Shown: positions 45,530-54,743 of the stretch, in pieces | Layout of the letters: every line of letters starts with the position of its first letter | How positions within the stretch are numbered: position 1 is the stretch's first letter | Source of the DNA: Paractinoplanes atraurantiacus | Lineage (GTDB): Bacteria; Actinomycetota; Actinomycetes; Mycobacteriales; Micromonosporaceae | DNA length: 64,000 nucleotides | Direction of reading: 5' to 3' | NCBI RefSeq assembly: GCF_900215205.1 | Contig: NZ_OBDY01000019.1 | Coordinates: 124,001 to 188,000, forward strand | Translations under genes and position numbers: made by a program | The notes under the pieces: generated by a model | What the model was told of the DNA's origin: nothing | Databases searched by the model: none | Seen by the model: only the letters and a program-made list of their open reading frames with translations

Positions 45530-46609
45530 ATGGGCTCCGTCCGCGTCGCCATCGTCGGTGTAGGTAACTGCGCCTCGTCCCTCGTGCAGGGCGTGGAGTA
45601 CTACAAGAACGCCGACCCCAACGACCGCGTTCCGGGTCTCATGCACGTGACCTTCGGCGACTACCACGTTTCCGACGTGGAGTTCGTCGCGGCGTTCGAT
45701 GTGGACGCCAAGAAGGTCGGCATGGACCTCTCCGACGCGATCAACGCCAGTGAGAACAACACCATCAAGCTGACCGACGTGCCGCCGACCGGCGTCAGCG
45801 TCCAGCGTGGACCGACCTTCGACGGTCTCGGCACGTACTACCGCGAGATCATCGAGGAGTCCTCGGTCGAGGCCGTCGACGTCGTCCAGGTGCTGAAGGA
45901 CGCGCAGGTCGACGTGGTCGTCTCCTACCTGCCGGTGGGTTCCGAGCAGGCCGACAAGTTCTACGCCCAGGCCGCGATCGACGCCGGCTGCGCCTTCGTC
46001 AACGCGCTGCCGGTCTTCATCGCCTCGAACCCGGAGTGGGCGCAGAAGTTCACCGACGCCGGCCTGCCGATCGTCGGCGACGACATCAAGAGCCAGGTCG
46101 GTGCCACGATCGTGCACCGCGCCCTGGCCAAGCTGTTCGAGGACCGCGGTGTCGAGCTGCTGCGCACGTACCAGCTCAACTTCGGCGGCAACATGGACTT
46201 CATGAACATGCTGGAGCGCAACCGCCTGGTCTCGAAGAAGATCTCGAAGACCCAGTCGGTGACCAGCCAGATCCCGCACGAGATGGTCAAGAGCGACGTG
46301 CACATCGGCCCGTCGGACCACGTGCCGTGGCTCGACGACCGCAAGTGGGCGTACATCCGCCTCGAGGGCCGCTCGTTCGGCGACACCCCGCTCAACGCCG
46401 AGCTCAAGCTCGAGGTGTGGGACTCCCCGAACTCGGCCGGTGTCATCATCGACGCCGTCCGCGCCGCGAAGATCGCCAAGGACCGCGGCATCGGCGGCCC
46501 GATCCTCTCGGCCTCGTCCTACTTCATGAAGTCCCCGCCGGTCCAGTACAACGACCACGACGCCAAGGAGGCCGTCGAGGCCTTCATCCGCGGCGACATC
46601 GAGCGCTGA
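45530..46609 (+). CDS. ino1: Inositol-3-phosphate synthase
   Basis: 359 residues; converts glucose 6-phosphate to inositol 3-phosphate using NAD, the first step to mycothiol and phosphatidylinositol. The Rossmann start VRVAIVGVGNCASSLVQGVEYY, VVSYLPVGSE, DDIKSQVGATIVHR, NFGGNMDFMNM and DHVPWLDDRKWAYI are as in actinobacterial Ino1. The start is ATG 45530, 8 bases after AAGGAGG; an ATG at 45506 overlapping padR is less likely. A strong terminator follows. Confidence 0.97.
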   Translation: MGSVRVAIVGVGNCASSLVQGVEYYKNADPNDRVPGLMHVTFGDYHVSDVEFVAAFDVDAKKVGMDLSDAINASENNTIKLTDVPPTGVSVQRGPTFDGLGTYYREIIEESSVEAVDVVQVLKDAQVDVVVSYLPVGSEQADKFYAQAAIDAGCAFVNALPVFIASNPEWAQKFTDAGLPIVGDDIKSQVGATIVHRALAKLFEDRGVELLRTYQLNFGGNMDFMNMLERNRLVSKKISKTQSVTSQIPHEMVKSDVHIGPSDHVPWLDDRKWAYIRLEGRSFGDTPLNAELKLEVWDSPNSAGVIIDAVRAAKIAKDRGIGGPILSASSYFMKSPPVQYNDHDAKEAVEAFIRGDIER

Positions 46610-46629
46610 CCAGCACCACCAGCGATCTG

Positions 46630-46661
46630 AAAGGCCGGCCCGCATGTGCGGGCCGGCCTTT
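46630..46661. terminator. Terminator after ino1
   Basis: AAAGGCCGGCCCGCA and its complement form a perfect 15-bp stem with a 2-base loop, ending in TTT. It lies between convergent ino1 and ogt and can serve both. Confidence 0.93.
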
Positions 46662-46667
46662 GGCGTC

Positions 46668-47123
46668 TCAGCCCCAGGCGCGGGCCAGGGCGACTCTGGC
46701 CTCCAACTCCAGGAGCTTGCGCTTTCGATCTATGCCGCCGCCGAAGCCGACCATCTTGTTGCCGGCGCCGACGACTCGGTGGCACGGGACGATGACCGGG
46801 ATCGGGTTGTGGTTGCAGGCCGTGCCGACGGCGCGGGCCGCGCCCGGGTCGCCCAGAGCGGTGGCGATGGCGCCGTACGTGATCATCTCGCCGTACGGGA
46901 TGGCGGCGATCTGAGCCCACACGGCTCGCTCGAAGTCGGAGCCGCCGCGCAGCTCGAAGGGCACGGTGAAGTCGGTCAGCTCGCCCGCGAAGTAGGACTT
47001 CAGCTCGGACAGGGCCGGATGGTCGCCGGACGGGCCCGGCCGCGCCGCGAAGCGGACGTTGACGACCGTGTCGCCCTCGACCACGACGCCCAGCGGCCCG
47101 ATCGGTGAGTCGATGACGTACAT
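46668..47123 (-). CDS. ogt: Methylated-DNA--protein-cysteine methyltransferase
   Basis: 151 residues; repairs O6-alkylguanine by irreversible transfer to its own cysteine. The active site is VIVPCHRVVGAGNKMVGFGGG, preceded by VWAQIAAIPYGEMITYGAIA (helix-turn-helix). N-terminal domain YVIDSPIGPLGVVVEG. Normal length for Ogt without an Ada domain. Confidence 0.95.
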   Translation of the reverse strand: MYVIDSPIGPLGVVVEGDTVVNVRFAARPGPSGDHPALSELKSYFAGELTDFTVPFELRGGSDFERAVWAQIAAIPYGEMITYGAIATALGDPGAARAVGTACNHNPIPVIVPCHRVVGAGNKMVGFGGGIDRKRKLLELEARVALARAWG

Positions 47124-47212
47124 GGGCCCATTCTGCGCCGGGGGTACGACAAGTTGAGAAATCCATGCAAGCCTTTCCCGCCGCTCGGCGTCTTACACAG
47201 CGGAGGTGGCGA

Positions 47213-47716
47213 GTGCAGCAGTCGCTGGAGGCGGAATTCAACGCGTTCGTCGCGGAGCGGGGGCAGGTGCTGCTCCGGATCGCGCACGCGCTGACGGGGG
47301 ATGGCCGCGCCGCGGAAGACCTGGTGCAGGGGGCGCTCGCGAAGGCGTACGCCCGCTGGCCGCGGATTCACGGGGACGCGGAGGCGTACGTACGGCGGAT
47401 CATCTACAACGACCGGGTCTCCGGCTGGCGCCGGGCCGGGCACGGCCGTGAGGTGCCGATGGCCGAGGTGCCGGACCGGCCGGGCGCCGAGCACGACGTG
47501 GCCGAGCGGGTGGCGCTCCGCGAGGCCTTGATGAGTCTGCCCGCACGGCAGCGGGCGGTGCTCGTCCTGCGCTATCTCGAGGACCGCACGGTCGACGAGA
47601 CGGCCGAGGTGCTGGGCTGCCGGCCCGGAACGGTGGCCAGTCAGGCCTCCCGGGCGCTGGCCAAGCTGCGGGACAAGATCGGCAATGGCACGTGGCGGAT
47701 GGAGGCCTCGCGATGA
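47213..47716 (+). CDS. SigE-family ECF RNA polymerase sigma factor
   Basis: 167 residues. Region 2 is FNAFVAERGQVLLRIAHALTGDGRAAEDLVQGALAKAYARW; region 4 is LMSLPARQRAVLVLRYLEDRTVDETAEVLGC, then the helix-turn-helix. It belongs to the actinobacterial SigE-family ECF factors. GTG 47213 is preferred, with GGAGGTGG just upstream, over ATG 47165. The stop overlaps the start of the next gene (ATGA), which should be its regulator. Confidence 0.9.
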   Translation: MQQSLEAEFNAFVAERGQVLLRIAHALTGDGRAAEDLVQGALAKAYARWPRIHGDAEAYVRRIIYNDRVSGWRRAGHGREVPMAEVPDRPGAEHDVAERVALREALMSLPARQRAVLVLRYLEDRTVDETAEVLGCRPGTVASQASRALAKLRDKIGNGTWRMEASR

Positions 47717-48813
47717 ACCTGGAGGAAGGCGTGCGCGCCACCCTGGACGACCTGGCCGCGAGCGCTCCGATGCCGCTGGACCTGGCCGGCGCGGCACGGC
47801 GGAAGGGCCGCGGGATCCGCCGGCGCCGCCAGGCGGGGGTGGCGCTCGCCGTGATGGCGCTGGCTGTGACCCCGTACGTCATCGTGAAGAAGCAGGAAGC
47901 GCAGCCCGCGCCGGTGAGCCCGACCCCGACCCAGTCCGCGACTGCGATCCGCCGGACCGCCGCGCCGCAGAACTGGGCGAAGGCTCCGATGAAGCTGCCC
48001 GGTGGCGCCATCGTGACCGCGGTGACCAGGACCGACGTCGGACGGGACACACCCGCCGGCCGTACGCCCCAGACGGGCAACGTGGTTCTCGACCGGGCGA
48101 CCGGGCGTTACGTGGCGCTGGAGGACGACTACTACACGGTGTGGGGCGCCCCGGCGAAGAACCGCGGTGTCGTCAGCAACGGCGGCGGCGGCCTCGGCCT
48201 CATCCGCGCCGACGGCGGCCTGAAGTGGGTCCAGATCGCCTACATGCTCGACCCGCAGTGGTCGCCGGACGGCACCCGCCTGCTCGTGTCGACGCTCAAC
48301 GGCTACACCGTGATCGACGCGGCCACCGGCCGGATGAGCCGGCACTCCGTGGCCGACGCGATAGCGGTCTGCCCCGACAACTGCTTCTTCACGTGGCTGC
48401 CGGACGGCAAGAGCATCGCCGTCGCCCGGCGGGACCTGACGGTCACGCAGTCGGAGGAGGCGGCCGACAAGGTCAGCGCGGTCGCGGTCTACGACGTCAC
48501 GACCGGCAAGCAGGTACGGACGATGCCCGTGCCCGGCGTGCCGGTCAGCGGGAACGCCTGGTCGCCGGACGGCCGCCGGGTCCTGCTGGAGGCGGCCGAG
48601 CTGGGCGGGACCGGGCGGCGGATCGCCGACACGGCGACCGGGAAGATCATCAAGCAGATCCCGGCTCCGAACGCGCGGTTCCTGCCGAACGGGCAGATCC
48701 TCGGCCTCACCGACAAGCTCGCGACCCTCTACGACGCGAACGGCACGGTCGTCGAGGTGATGACGCTGCCCCGCGACTTCCGGTACCGCACGGTCAGCGT
48801 CGGCCTTCCCTAG
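47713..48813 (+). CDS. Membrane-anchored beta-propeller-like protein, probable anti-sigma partner
   Basis: 366 residues. Residues 1-40 are cytoplasmic (NLEEGVRATLDDLAASAPMPLDL), followed by basic RRRR and one membrane segment (GVALAVMALAVTPYVIV). The rest is an extracytoplasmic WD40/PD40-like repeat fold: PQWSPDGTRLLVST, FFTWLPDGKSIAVA, NAWSPDGRRVLLEA. Translational coupling to the ECF sigma gene and the short cytosolic head suggest an anti-sigma function, but no zinc-binding anti-sigma motif is present. Its stop overlaps the convergent cca stop. Confidence 0.75.
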   Translation: MNLEEGVRATLDDLAASAPMPLDLAGAARRKGRGIRRRRQAGVALAVMALAVTPYVIVKKQEAQPAPVSPTPTQSATAIRRTAAPQNWAKAPMKLPGGAIVTAVTRTDVGRDTPAGRTPQTGNVVLDRATGRYVALEDDYYTVWGAPAKNRGVVSNGGGGLGLIRADGGLKWVQIAYMLDPQWSPDGTRLLVSTLNGYTVIDAATGRMSRHSVADAIAVCPDNCFFTWLPDGKSIAVARRDLTVTQSEEAADKVSAVAVYDVTTGKQVRTMPVPGVPVSGNAWSPDGRRVLLEAAELGGTGRRIADTATGKIIKQIPAPNARFLPNGQILGLTDKLATLYDANGTVVEVMTLPRDFRYRTVSVGLP

Positions 48814-50243
48814 CCGGAAAGGTGCCCGTTGTCGCGGGCCCACTTGTAGAGCTCGGCCTCGGCCTCGTCCCGCGTCAGCGGGCCGTTGTCGAGGCGGAGC
48901 TCCTTGAGGTGGCGCCAGGCCTGGCCCACGATCGGGCCGGGCGGCACGCCGAGCAGCTCCATGATCGCGTTGCCGTCGAGGTCGGGGCGGACCCGGGCCA
49001 GGTCCTCCTCGGCCGCGATACGGGCGATCCGTTCCTCGAGCGCGTCGTAGTCGGCGGCCAGGTTGGCCGCCTTGCGCCGGTTGCGGGTGGTCACGTCGGA
49101 GCGGGTGAGCTTGTGCAGGCGCTCGAGCAGCGGACCGGCGTCGGTCACGTAGCGGCGCACCGCCGAATCGGTCCACTCGCCGCGGCCGTACCCATAGAAA
49201 CGCAGGTGAAGACCGACCAGCTCGACCACGTCGGAAGTGACGTCCTTGGGGTATTTCATGGCCTTCATGCGCTGCTTGGTCAGGCGGGCGCCGACCACCT
49301 CGTGGTGGTGGAAGCTGACCCGGCCGTCGCGGCCGACCGCCTTGGTGGCCGGCTTGCCGACGTCGTGCATGAGCGCGGCCATCCGCAGGACGAAGTCGGG
49401 GCCCTCGTCGCCTTCGAGCCGCATGGCGTTCATGACGACGATCAGGGTGTGCTCGTATACGTCCTTGTGCTGGGCGTGTTCGTCGATCTCCAGCTTGAGT
49501 CCGGAGATCTCCGGAATGAACCGGTCGGCCAGGCCCGTGTCCACGAGGAGCCGGAGCCCCGCGATGGGGTCGGCTCCACACATGAGCTTGGTGAATTCGT
49601 CCCGAATCCGCTCCGCAGTGATTCGATCGAGATCAGCGCACATTTCCGTCATGGCGTCGATGACCGATTTGTCTACAGTGAACTGCAGCTTGGCGGCGAA
49701 TCGCGCCGCGCGCAGCATCCGAAGTGGATCATCGCCGAAAGACAGGGTAGGGGCGGCGGGCGTACGGATCACCTTAGCCGCGAGATCGTCCAGGCCACCG
49801 TACGGATCGGTGAACTCATGCCCCGGCAGCGACACCGCCATCGCGTTGATCGTGAAGTCACGCCGTTCGAGATCGTCGAGCAGCGACGTGCCGTACTCGA
49901 CGACCGGATTGCGGGTGACCCCGTCGTACGCCTCGGCCCGGAAGGTCGTGATCTCGAGCCGCAGGCCGTCCTTCTGGATGCCGATCGTGCCGAACTCGCG
50001 CCCGGTCTCCCAGATCGCGTCGGCCCAGCCCTGCACCACCGCCAGGGTCTGCTCGGGGCGCGCGTCGGTGCAGAAGTCGAGATCGTCACCGAGACGGCCG
50101 AGAAGGGCGTCCCGCACCGATCCGCCGACGAGATGCAGCTCGTGGCCGGCGGCGCCGAAGCGGCGCCCCAGCTCATCCGCGAGGGGGGACACGCGGAGCA
50201 ACTCGGCGACCGCGTTCTGCTGGGCGGAATTGAGAACAGACAT
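48810..50243 (-). CDS. cca: CCA tRNA nucleotidyltransferase
   Basis: 477 residues; adds or repairs the CCA end of tRNAs. Motifs: HLVGGSVRDALLGRLGDDLDFCTDA (GG and DxD catalytic centre), YGTSLLDDLERRDFTINAMA, FGDDPLRMLRAARFAAKL, and an HD domain with ALMHDVGKPATKAV. ATG 50243 is the start; the frame upstream of it is antisense shadow. TACCCT lies 9 bases before it. Its position beside murJ and sigM is as in Streptomyces and mycobacteria. Confidence 0.95.
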   Translation of the reverse strand: MSVLNSAQQNAVAELLRVSPLADELGRRFGAAGHELHLVGGSVRDALLGRLGDDLDFCTDARPEQTLAVVQGWADAIWETGREFGTIGIQKDGLRLEITTFRAEAYDGVTRNPVVEYGTSLLDDLERRDFTINAMAVSLPGHEFTDPYGGLDDLAAKVIRTPAAPTLSFGDDPLRMLRAARFAAKLQFTVDKSVIDAMTEMCADLDRITAERIRDEFTKLMCGADPIAGLRLLVDTGLADRFIPEISGLKLEIDEHAQHKDVYEHTLIVVMNAMRLEGDEGPDFVLRMAALMHDVGKPATKAVGRDGRVSFHHHEVVGARLTKQRMKAMKYPKDVTSDVVELVGLHLRFYGYGRGEWTDSAVRRYVTDAGPLLERLHKLTRSDVTTRNRRKAANLAADYDALEERIARIAAEEDLARVRPDLDGNAIMELLGVPPGPIVGQAWRHLKELRLDNGPLTRDEAEAELYKWARDNGHLSG

Positions 50244-50300
50244 GGGGTTACCAGGGTATCCGGATTCGCGGAGAGGGGTGACAGCGGGCAGGATGGGTCG

Positions 50301-51170
50301 GTGCCCGTTTCCGAGGCGCTCCGCCGCCTGGCCTTGGACCCCCGGTTCTGGACGGGCGAGAGCGCGACCACCGACGACGCCGACCAGCGCGAACTCCGGG
50401 TGACCCTGCCGGTCACCGGCGGTTACGCGCTCGTGCTCGACCTCGATCTCGCCACCGGCGAGCGCACCCTCGGCCTGCGCGTTCCCGCCTCCAGCGAGCC
50501 CGTCCAGCTCGGCTGGGCGCCCGCCGACGGCCCTTTCCCGGCCGCGCTGCGCTGGCCCGAGCTCGACCTCTGCGCCCGGGTGATCGCCTGGGAGGACCCC
50601 ACGCTGCCCCATCCGGGCCTGGTCGTGGCCCTTCTGTCGCCGTTCGCCCCTGATGACGATCCCGCCGCCACCGCGACACGCCAGGCCGCCTACCGCTCGC
50701 TGCGCCGCGAGGTGGCGCCCGCCGTGCCCCACGGTCCCGAGCAGACCCCTCTGCCGCTGTTCGCGAGCGACGACTGGTGGCCTTCCCCGCCCGCCGAGTC
50801 GCCCCAGGTCCTCGACGAGGCCACGATCACCGCGATCACCGAGCCGGACTTCGCTTTCCGCGAGGTCCGCGGTGGGTCGCGCTTTCCGGCGGAGTCATTG
50901 GCCGATTGTGTACGCCGGGCCGGCGAGCACCTGCGGCTCGTGCCCCATCAGCAGTGGTACGCCGACACCTGGCAACTCGCCCGGGCGATTCTGGACACCG
51001 GTGATCTTCAGCGCATTCCGGCCCTGCTGGCCGCGCTGACCGAGGCCGGCTGCGATCATCCGACCGTGTTGGACGCGCTGAGCGAACCGCTGGTGCCGGC
51101 CGAGGCGTGCTGGATGGTCGAGACGCTGGCCGGCGCCATGCCCGGCACCCTTCTCGCCCGGCAGCTTTAA
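50301..51170 (+). CDS. Hypothetical protein between cca and murJ
   Basis: 289 residues, no family recognised. Starts VSEALRRLALDPRFWTGESATTDD with beta-rich content (ELRVTLPVTGGYALVLDLDLATGERTLGLRV), a Pro-rich middle (PLPLFASDDWWPSPPAESP) and a helical C-terminus (WQLARAILDTGDLQRIPALLAALTEAG). GTG 50301 is the likeliest start. It reads towards murJ with 36 bases between and may be cotranscribed with it. The very long open frame extending leftwards is antisense shadow of cca. Confidence 0.7.
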   Translation: MPVSEALRRLALDPRFWTGESATTDDADQRELRVTLPVTGGYALVLDLDLATGERTLGLRVPASSEPVQLGWAPADGPFPAALRWPELDLCARVIAWEDPTLPHPGLVVALLSPFAPDDDPAATATRQAAYRSLRREVAPAVPHGPEQTPLPLFASDDWWPSPPAESPQVLDEATITAITEPDFAFREVRGGSRFPAESLADCVRRAGEHLRLVPHQQWYADTWQLARAILDTGDLQRIPALLAALTEAGCDHPTVLDALSEPLVPAEACWMVETLAGAMPGTLLARQL

Positions 51171-51206
51171 GGTACGTACGTGTTGTACGACGGTCGGGAG
51201 AAACAG

Positions 51207-52958
51207 GTGAACAGCGGCCTGTACCGCAGCGCGCACGCGGCGCCGGACGGCGAACCGGTGCGCCCGGAGGACGGCGTCACGATCATCTCGGTCGAGGAGC
51301 AGCTGCCCGGCGCGGCCGCCACCGGCGGCGAGGCGCTGCCCAGCGACGACATCGGCAACACCACCGCGCACAGCGCGATGATGGCGATCGGCAGCTTCGT
51401 CAGCCGCATCATCGGCTTCGTCCGCAACGCGCTGATCGGCATCACCCTCGGCGCGGGCATCGGTGACGCGTTCACCAGCGCGCAGTTCCTGCCCGGCCAG
51501 ATCTACGAGCTGCTGCTCGGCGGCATCCTTTCCAGCGTCCTCATCCCGTTGCTGGTGCGGCGCCGCAAGGAAGATCCGGACGGCGGGCTCGAGTTCACCC
51601 GCAAGCTGCTGACCTTCGCGATCGTGTCCCTGGGCATCGCCACCGCGATCGTGGTGGTGGCGGCGCCGCTCATCACCGCGATCCAGTCGAGCGCCGACAA
51701 TCCGCAGGCCTACAAGGATCTGGTCACCCACTTCGCGTACCTGATCCTGCCGATCATCTTCTTCACCGGCCTGTCCGGTCTGATCGCCGCCGTCCTGAAC
51801 GTGCGCGGGCACTTCGCGGCGCCGACCTGGGCCCCCATCCTCAACAACATCGTCGTGATCGCCGCCTGCGGCGTCTTCATCGGCGTTTTCGGTACGGCGG
51901 AGGGCCTGAAGCCCGAGGACATGACGCCCGCGCGGATCACCGTGATCGGCGGCGGCATGCTGCTCGGCATGGTGGTGCAGGCCCTCGGCCTGCTGCCGGC
52001 CCTGCGCAAGGTCGGTTTCAGCTGGAAGTGGCGCTGGGCCCCCCGGTCGCTGGGCCTGGGCGAGATCGGCCGGCTGGCCGGCTGGATGCTCTGCTACGTC
52101 GCGGCCAACCAGGTCGCCGTCTTCGTCGTGGTCCGCATCCTGAACCGGGTCGCCGGCAAGGACAGCGCCAGCGTGCTCGCCTTCAACAACGTCTTCCTGC
52201 TGCTCACCATGGCCCACGGCATCATCGGCGTCTCGGTGATGACCGCCCTGCTGCCCAAGATGAGCGCGGCCGCGGCCGACGGCCGTTACGCGGAGGTGAG
52301 CGCCGACCTGAGCCGGGCCATCCGGCTCGTGGTCACGGCGCTGGCGCCGATCGCGGTCATCTACGGCGTCCTGGGCGCACCGATCTCGGTCACCCTGTTC
52401 CAGGGCGGCGCCTTCCGCAACAGCGACGCGCTGGCCACCGGAACCGTTCTCGTGGTGGCGGCCTTCGCGGTGCTGCCGTTCTCGATCAGCCAGCTCTGCA
52501 CGTACACCTTCTATTCTCTGCAGGGCAACAAGACGGCCGCCCTGATCAACCTGCCGGTCGTCGCGGTCCGCATCGGTGCCTACATCGTGCTGGCGGCGGT
52601 CCTCAGCAGCTCGCTCTCGGCAGCCGGCATGACGGCCGGCAACGGCATCTCGTACGCGGTCTCGGCTCTGATCTCGCTCGCCGTCCTCCGCCGCCGGATC
52701 GGCCGCCTCAATCTCGGCTCGCTCGCGGCCGGCCTGATGAAGATCGTCGTCGCGGCCGCCATCGCCGCCGCCCTGGGTCTGCTCGTGGTGCGTTTCCTGC
52801 CCGGCGCCGGCGCGCCGTCGGGCCGCGGCGAGGCGTTGATCCAGCTCGCGGTGGGTGGCGCGGTGATCCTGGTGGCCTATCTCGGTGCGGCAACGATGTT
52901 GCGCGTCGCCGAGGTCAATCAGGTCGTCGGCATGGTTCGCCGCAAGATCGGCCGTTGA
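51207..52958 (+). CDS. murJ: Lipid II flippase MurJ
   Basis: 583 residues with 14 predicted membrane segments. The signature is NTTAHSAMMAIGSFVSRIIGFVRNALIGITLGAG, then FLPGQIYELLLGGILSSVLIPLLVRR and an acidic-basic pattern as in MviN/MurJ. The N-terminal 50 residues are cytoplasmic and acidic. I take the GTG at 51207 with GGGAG upstream; GTG 51180 is also in frame. In mycobacteria the same protein continues into a pseudokinase; here that part is a separate gene (53176-54702). Confidence 0.93.
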   Translation: MNSGLYRSAHAAPDGEPVRPEDGVTIISVEEQLPGAAATGGEALPSDDIGNTTAHSAMMAIGSFVSRIIGFVRNALIGITLGAGIGDAFTSAQFLPGQIYELLLGGILSSVLIPLLVRRRKEDPDGGLEFTRKLLTFAIVSLGIATAIVVVAAPLITAIQSSADNPQAYKDLVTHFAYLILPIIFFTGLSGLIAAVLNVRGHFAAPTWAPILNNIVVIAACGVFIGVFGTAEGLKPEDMTPARITVIGGGMLLGMVVQALGLLPALRKVGFSWKWRWAPRSLGLGEIGRLAGWMLCYVAANQVAVFVVVRILNRVAGKDSASVLAFNNVFLLLTMAHGIIGVSVMTALLPKMSAAAADGRYAEVSADLSRAIRLVVTALAPIAVIYGVLGAPISVTLFQGGAFRNSDALATGTVLVVAAFAVLPFSISQLCTYTFYSLQGNKTAALINLPVVAVRIGAYIVLAAVLSSSLSAAGMTAGNGISYAVSALISLAVLRRRIGRLNLGSLAAGLMKIVVAAAIAAALGLLVVRFLPGAGAPSGRGEALIQLAVGGAVILVAYLGAATMLRVAEVNQVVGMVRRKIGR

Positions 52959-53175
52959 GTCCGTACGGTTCTGAGCTGCGGGTTTTCCACCGAACGTCGT
53001 CGACGATCATCTACAAAGCCGGGCATTTCGCGCTGCCGCGCCGGGGGGACGACCTGCCGCGGCGTGGCCCCGGGCGGGTATGGTCGGTGTCGGCATGTGC
53101 TCTTACGCACGCCGCTGTTCTGAACGACCACTCGCACCCAGCACGGTCCCGTGCGTGGAGCACTGAGGAGGACGG

Positions 53176-54702
53176 GTGACCCAGGTCGGCGAAGGCCATG
53201 AGACCGCGGCCGATGCGGACGGGCCGGTCATGACCTTTGGTGCTCCCGCTGCCGGAGAGGTCCTGGCCGAGCGCTACCGCCTCGAGGAGCACGTCAACAA
53301 CGACAGCGCCGGCCGTCAGGTCTGGCGCGGTATCGACGTCATCCTCCGGCGCCCGGTCGCGGTCGTGCTGCGCTACCCCGGCGGCGACTCCGCTTCCGAG
53401 ATGTTGCAGGCCGCGGTGGACGCGAGCCGTGTCATACACCCCAGCCTGGTCGGCGTCTACGACGCGATCGACGAGGGCACCCGGTCCTACGTGGTTCGTG
53501 AGTGGGTCGACGGCGAGTCGCTGCGCGAGCTGGTCGCTTCCGACGGCCCGCTCGACCCGGGCCGCGCCACGACCATCGCCCACGCGATCGCCGACGCGCT
53601 GACGGCCGTGCACGCCACCGGCATGGTCCACGGCAACGTGCACCCCGGCACCGTTCTGATCGGCGACGACGGCCGGGTGGTCCTGGCCGACGCGCGGGCC
53701 GACTCGGCCGACGACGTCGAGGGCGACATCCGCGCGGTCGGCGGCATCCTCTATTTCGCGCTCACCGGCCACTGGCCGCGCACCGAGGTGCGCGAGTCCA
53801 CGCTGCCCGACGCCAACCGCGACGCCAGTGGCAACCCGGCCGCGCCCCGCCAGCTCCGTGCCGGCGTCCCGGCCTACCTCGACGACCTGACGATGGACCT
53901 GCTCGACCGCCGCGTCGCCGCTCCCGAGGCCGACGCGCTCACCGCCGAGCTGGCCCGCCTCGACGCGTCCGAGGACGAGTACGAGGATGTCGGCCCCCTG
54001 CGCTTCGCGCAGAACACGACGACCGAGCCCACCCGCAGCACCCCCAAGATCTTCCTCGGGGTGGCCGCGCTGGTGGTCATCGCGGTGGTCGGCCTGGTCT
54101 TCGGCATCCGTGCCATCACCTCGTCGAACGACCCCGATCCGACGACCACCACCCAGGCCGGCGCCGGCGCCGCCACCGGATCGACCGGCGACGAGCAGAC
54201 CCCGGCCCCCCAGCCCAAGAAGATCGCGCTCACCGGCGACATGGTGCGCATCGTCGACCCGCCGGACGGCGACCGTGAGGACACCGGCCAGGCGAAATAC
54301 ACGGTGGACAACGACCCCGAGACGGCCTGGGAGACTCAGCGGTTCAAGCAGGCCAACTTCGGCAACCGCAAGCCGGGCATGGGCGTCCTGATCAACCTCG
54401 GCCAGCCCCGCTCGTTGTCCGAGATCGAGGTCGAGATGTCGCAGCCGGGCGTCACGATGGACATCCGCGCCGGCACGAGCGACCCGGGCGACACGTCCGA
54501 GGGCGACGGCAAGATCATGAGCACGTACAAGCGTCTCGGCGACGGCGACACCACGACCGACGGCACGCGCGAGGTCTTCTCGCCGTTCGACCCGAACAGC
54601 AAATACCAGTACGTTCTGGTCTTCCTGACCAAGCTGCCCAAGGCCGACGACGGCAGCGGTTACAAGATCAGTGTCAACAAGATCGAGGTGTACGGGTACT
54701 GA
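53176..54702 (+). CDS. Membrane pseudokinase (separate homologue of the MviN kinase-like domain)
   Basis: 508 residues. Residues 30-270 have a Ser/Thr-kinase fold but lack catalysis: the VAVK lysine is replaced (RPVAVVLRY), the HRD loop reads VHGNVHPGT, and DFG reads ADARAD. A membrane helix (IFLGVAALVVIAVVGLVFGI) follows at about 300, then a Thr/Gly linker and an outer domain like F5/8-type C (NDPETAWETQRF, GVLINLGQPRSLSEIEVEM). In mycobacteria the equivalent part of MviN binds the FHA protein FhaA after phosphorylation by PknB; a similar cell-wall checkpoint is inferred. GTG with GAGGAGG upstream. Confidence 0.88.
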   Translation: MTQVGEGHETAADADGPVMTFGAPAAGEVLAERYRLEEHVNNDSAGRQVWRGIDVILRRPVAVVLRYPGGDSASEMLQAAVDASRVIHPSLVGVYDAIDEGTRSYVVREWVDGESLRELVASDGPLDPGRATTIAHAIADALTAVHATGMVHGNVHPGTVLIGDDGRVVLADARADSADDVEGDIRAVGGILYFALTGHWPRTEVRESTLPDANRDASGNPAAPRQLRAGVPAYLDDLTMDLLDRRVAAPEADALTAELARLDASEDEYEDVGPLRFAQNTTTEPTRSTPKIFLGVAALVVIAVVGLVFGIRAITSSNDPDPTTTTQAGAGAATGSTGDEQTPAPQPKKIALTGDMVRIVDPPDGDREDTGQAKYTVDNDPETAWETQRFKQANFGNRKPGMGVLINLGQPRSLSEIEVEMSQPGVTMDIRAGTSDPGDTSEGDGKIMSTYKRLGDGDTTTDGTREVFSPFDPNSKYQYVLVFLTKLPKADDGSGYKISVNKIEVYGY

Positions 54703-54743
54703 GCGGCTCCCGCGGTCTCGACCGATCCGGTTAGATTGCACGC

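Noticed and set aside
47685..50300. Long plus-strand frame leading into the 289-residue protein
   Set aside because: Covers the sigma-partner gene and runs antisense to cca, with Arg/Gly/Pro-rich composition. Only the part from GTG 50301 looks coding.
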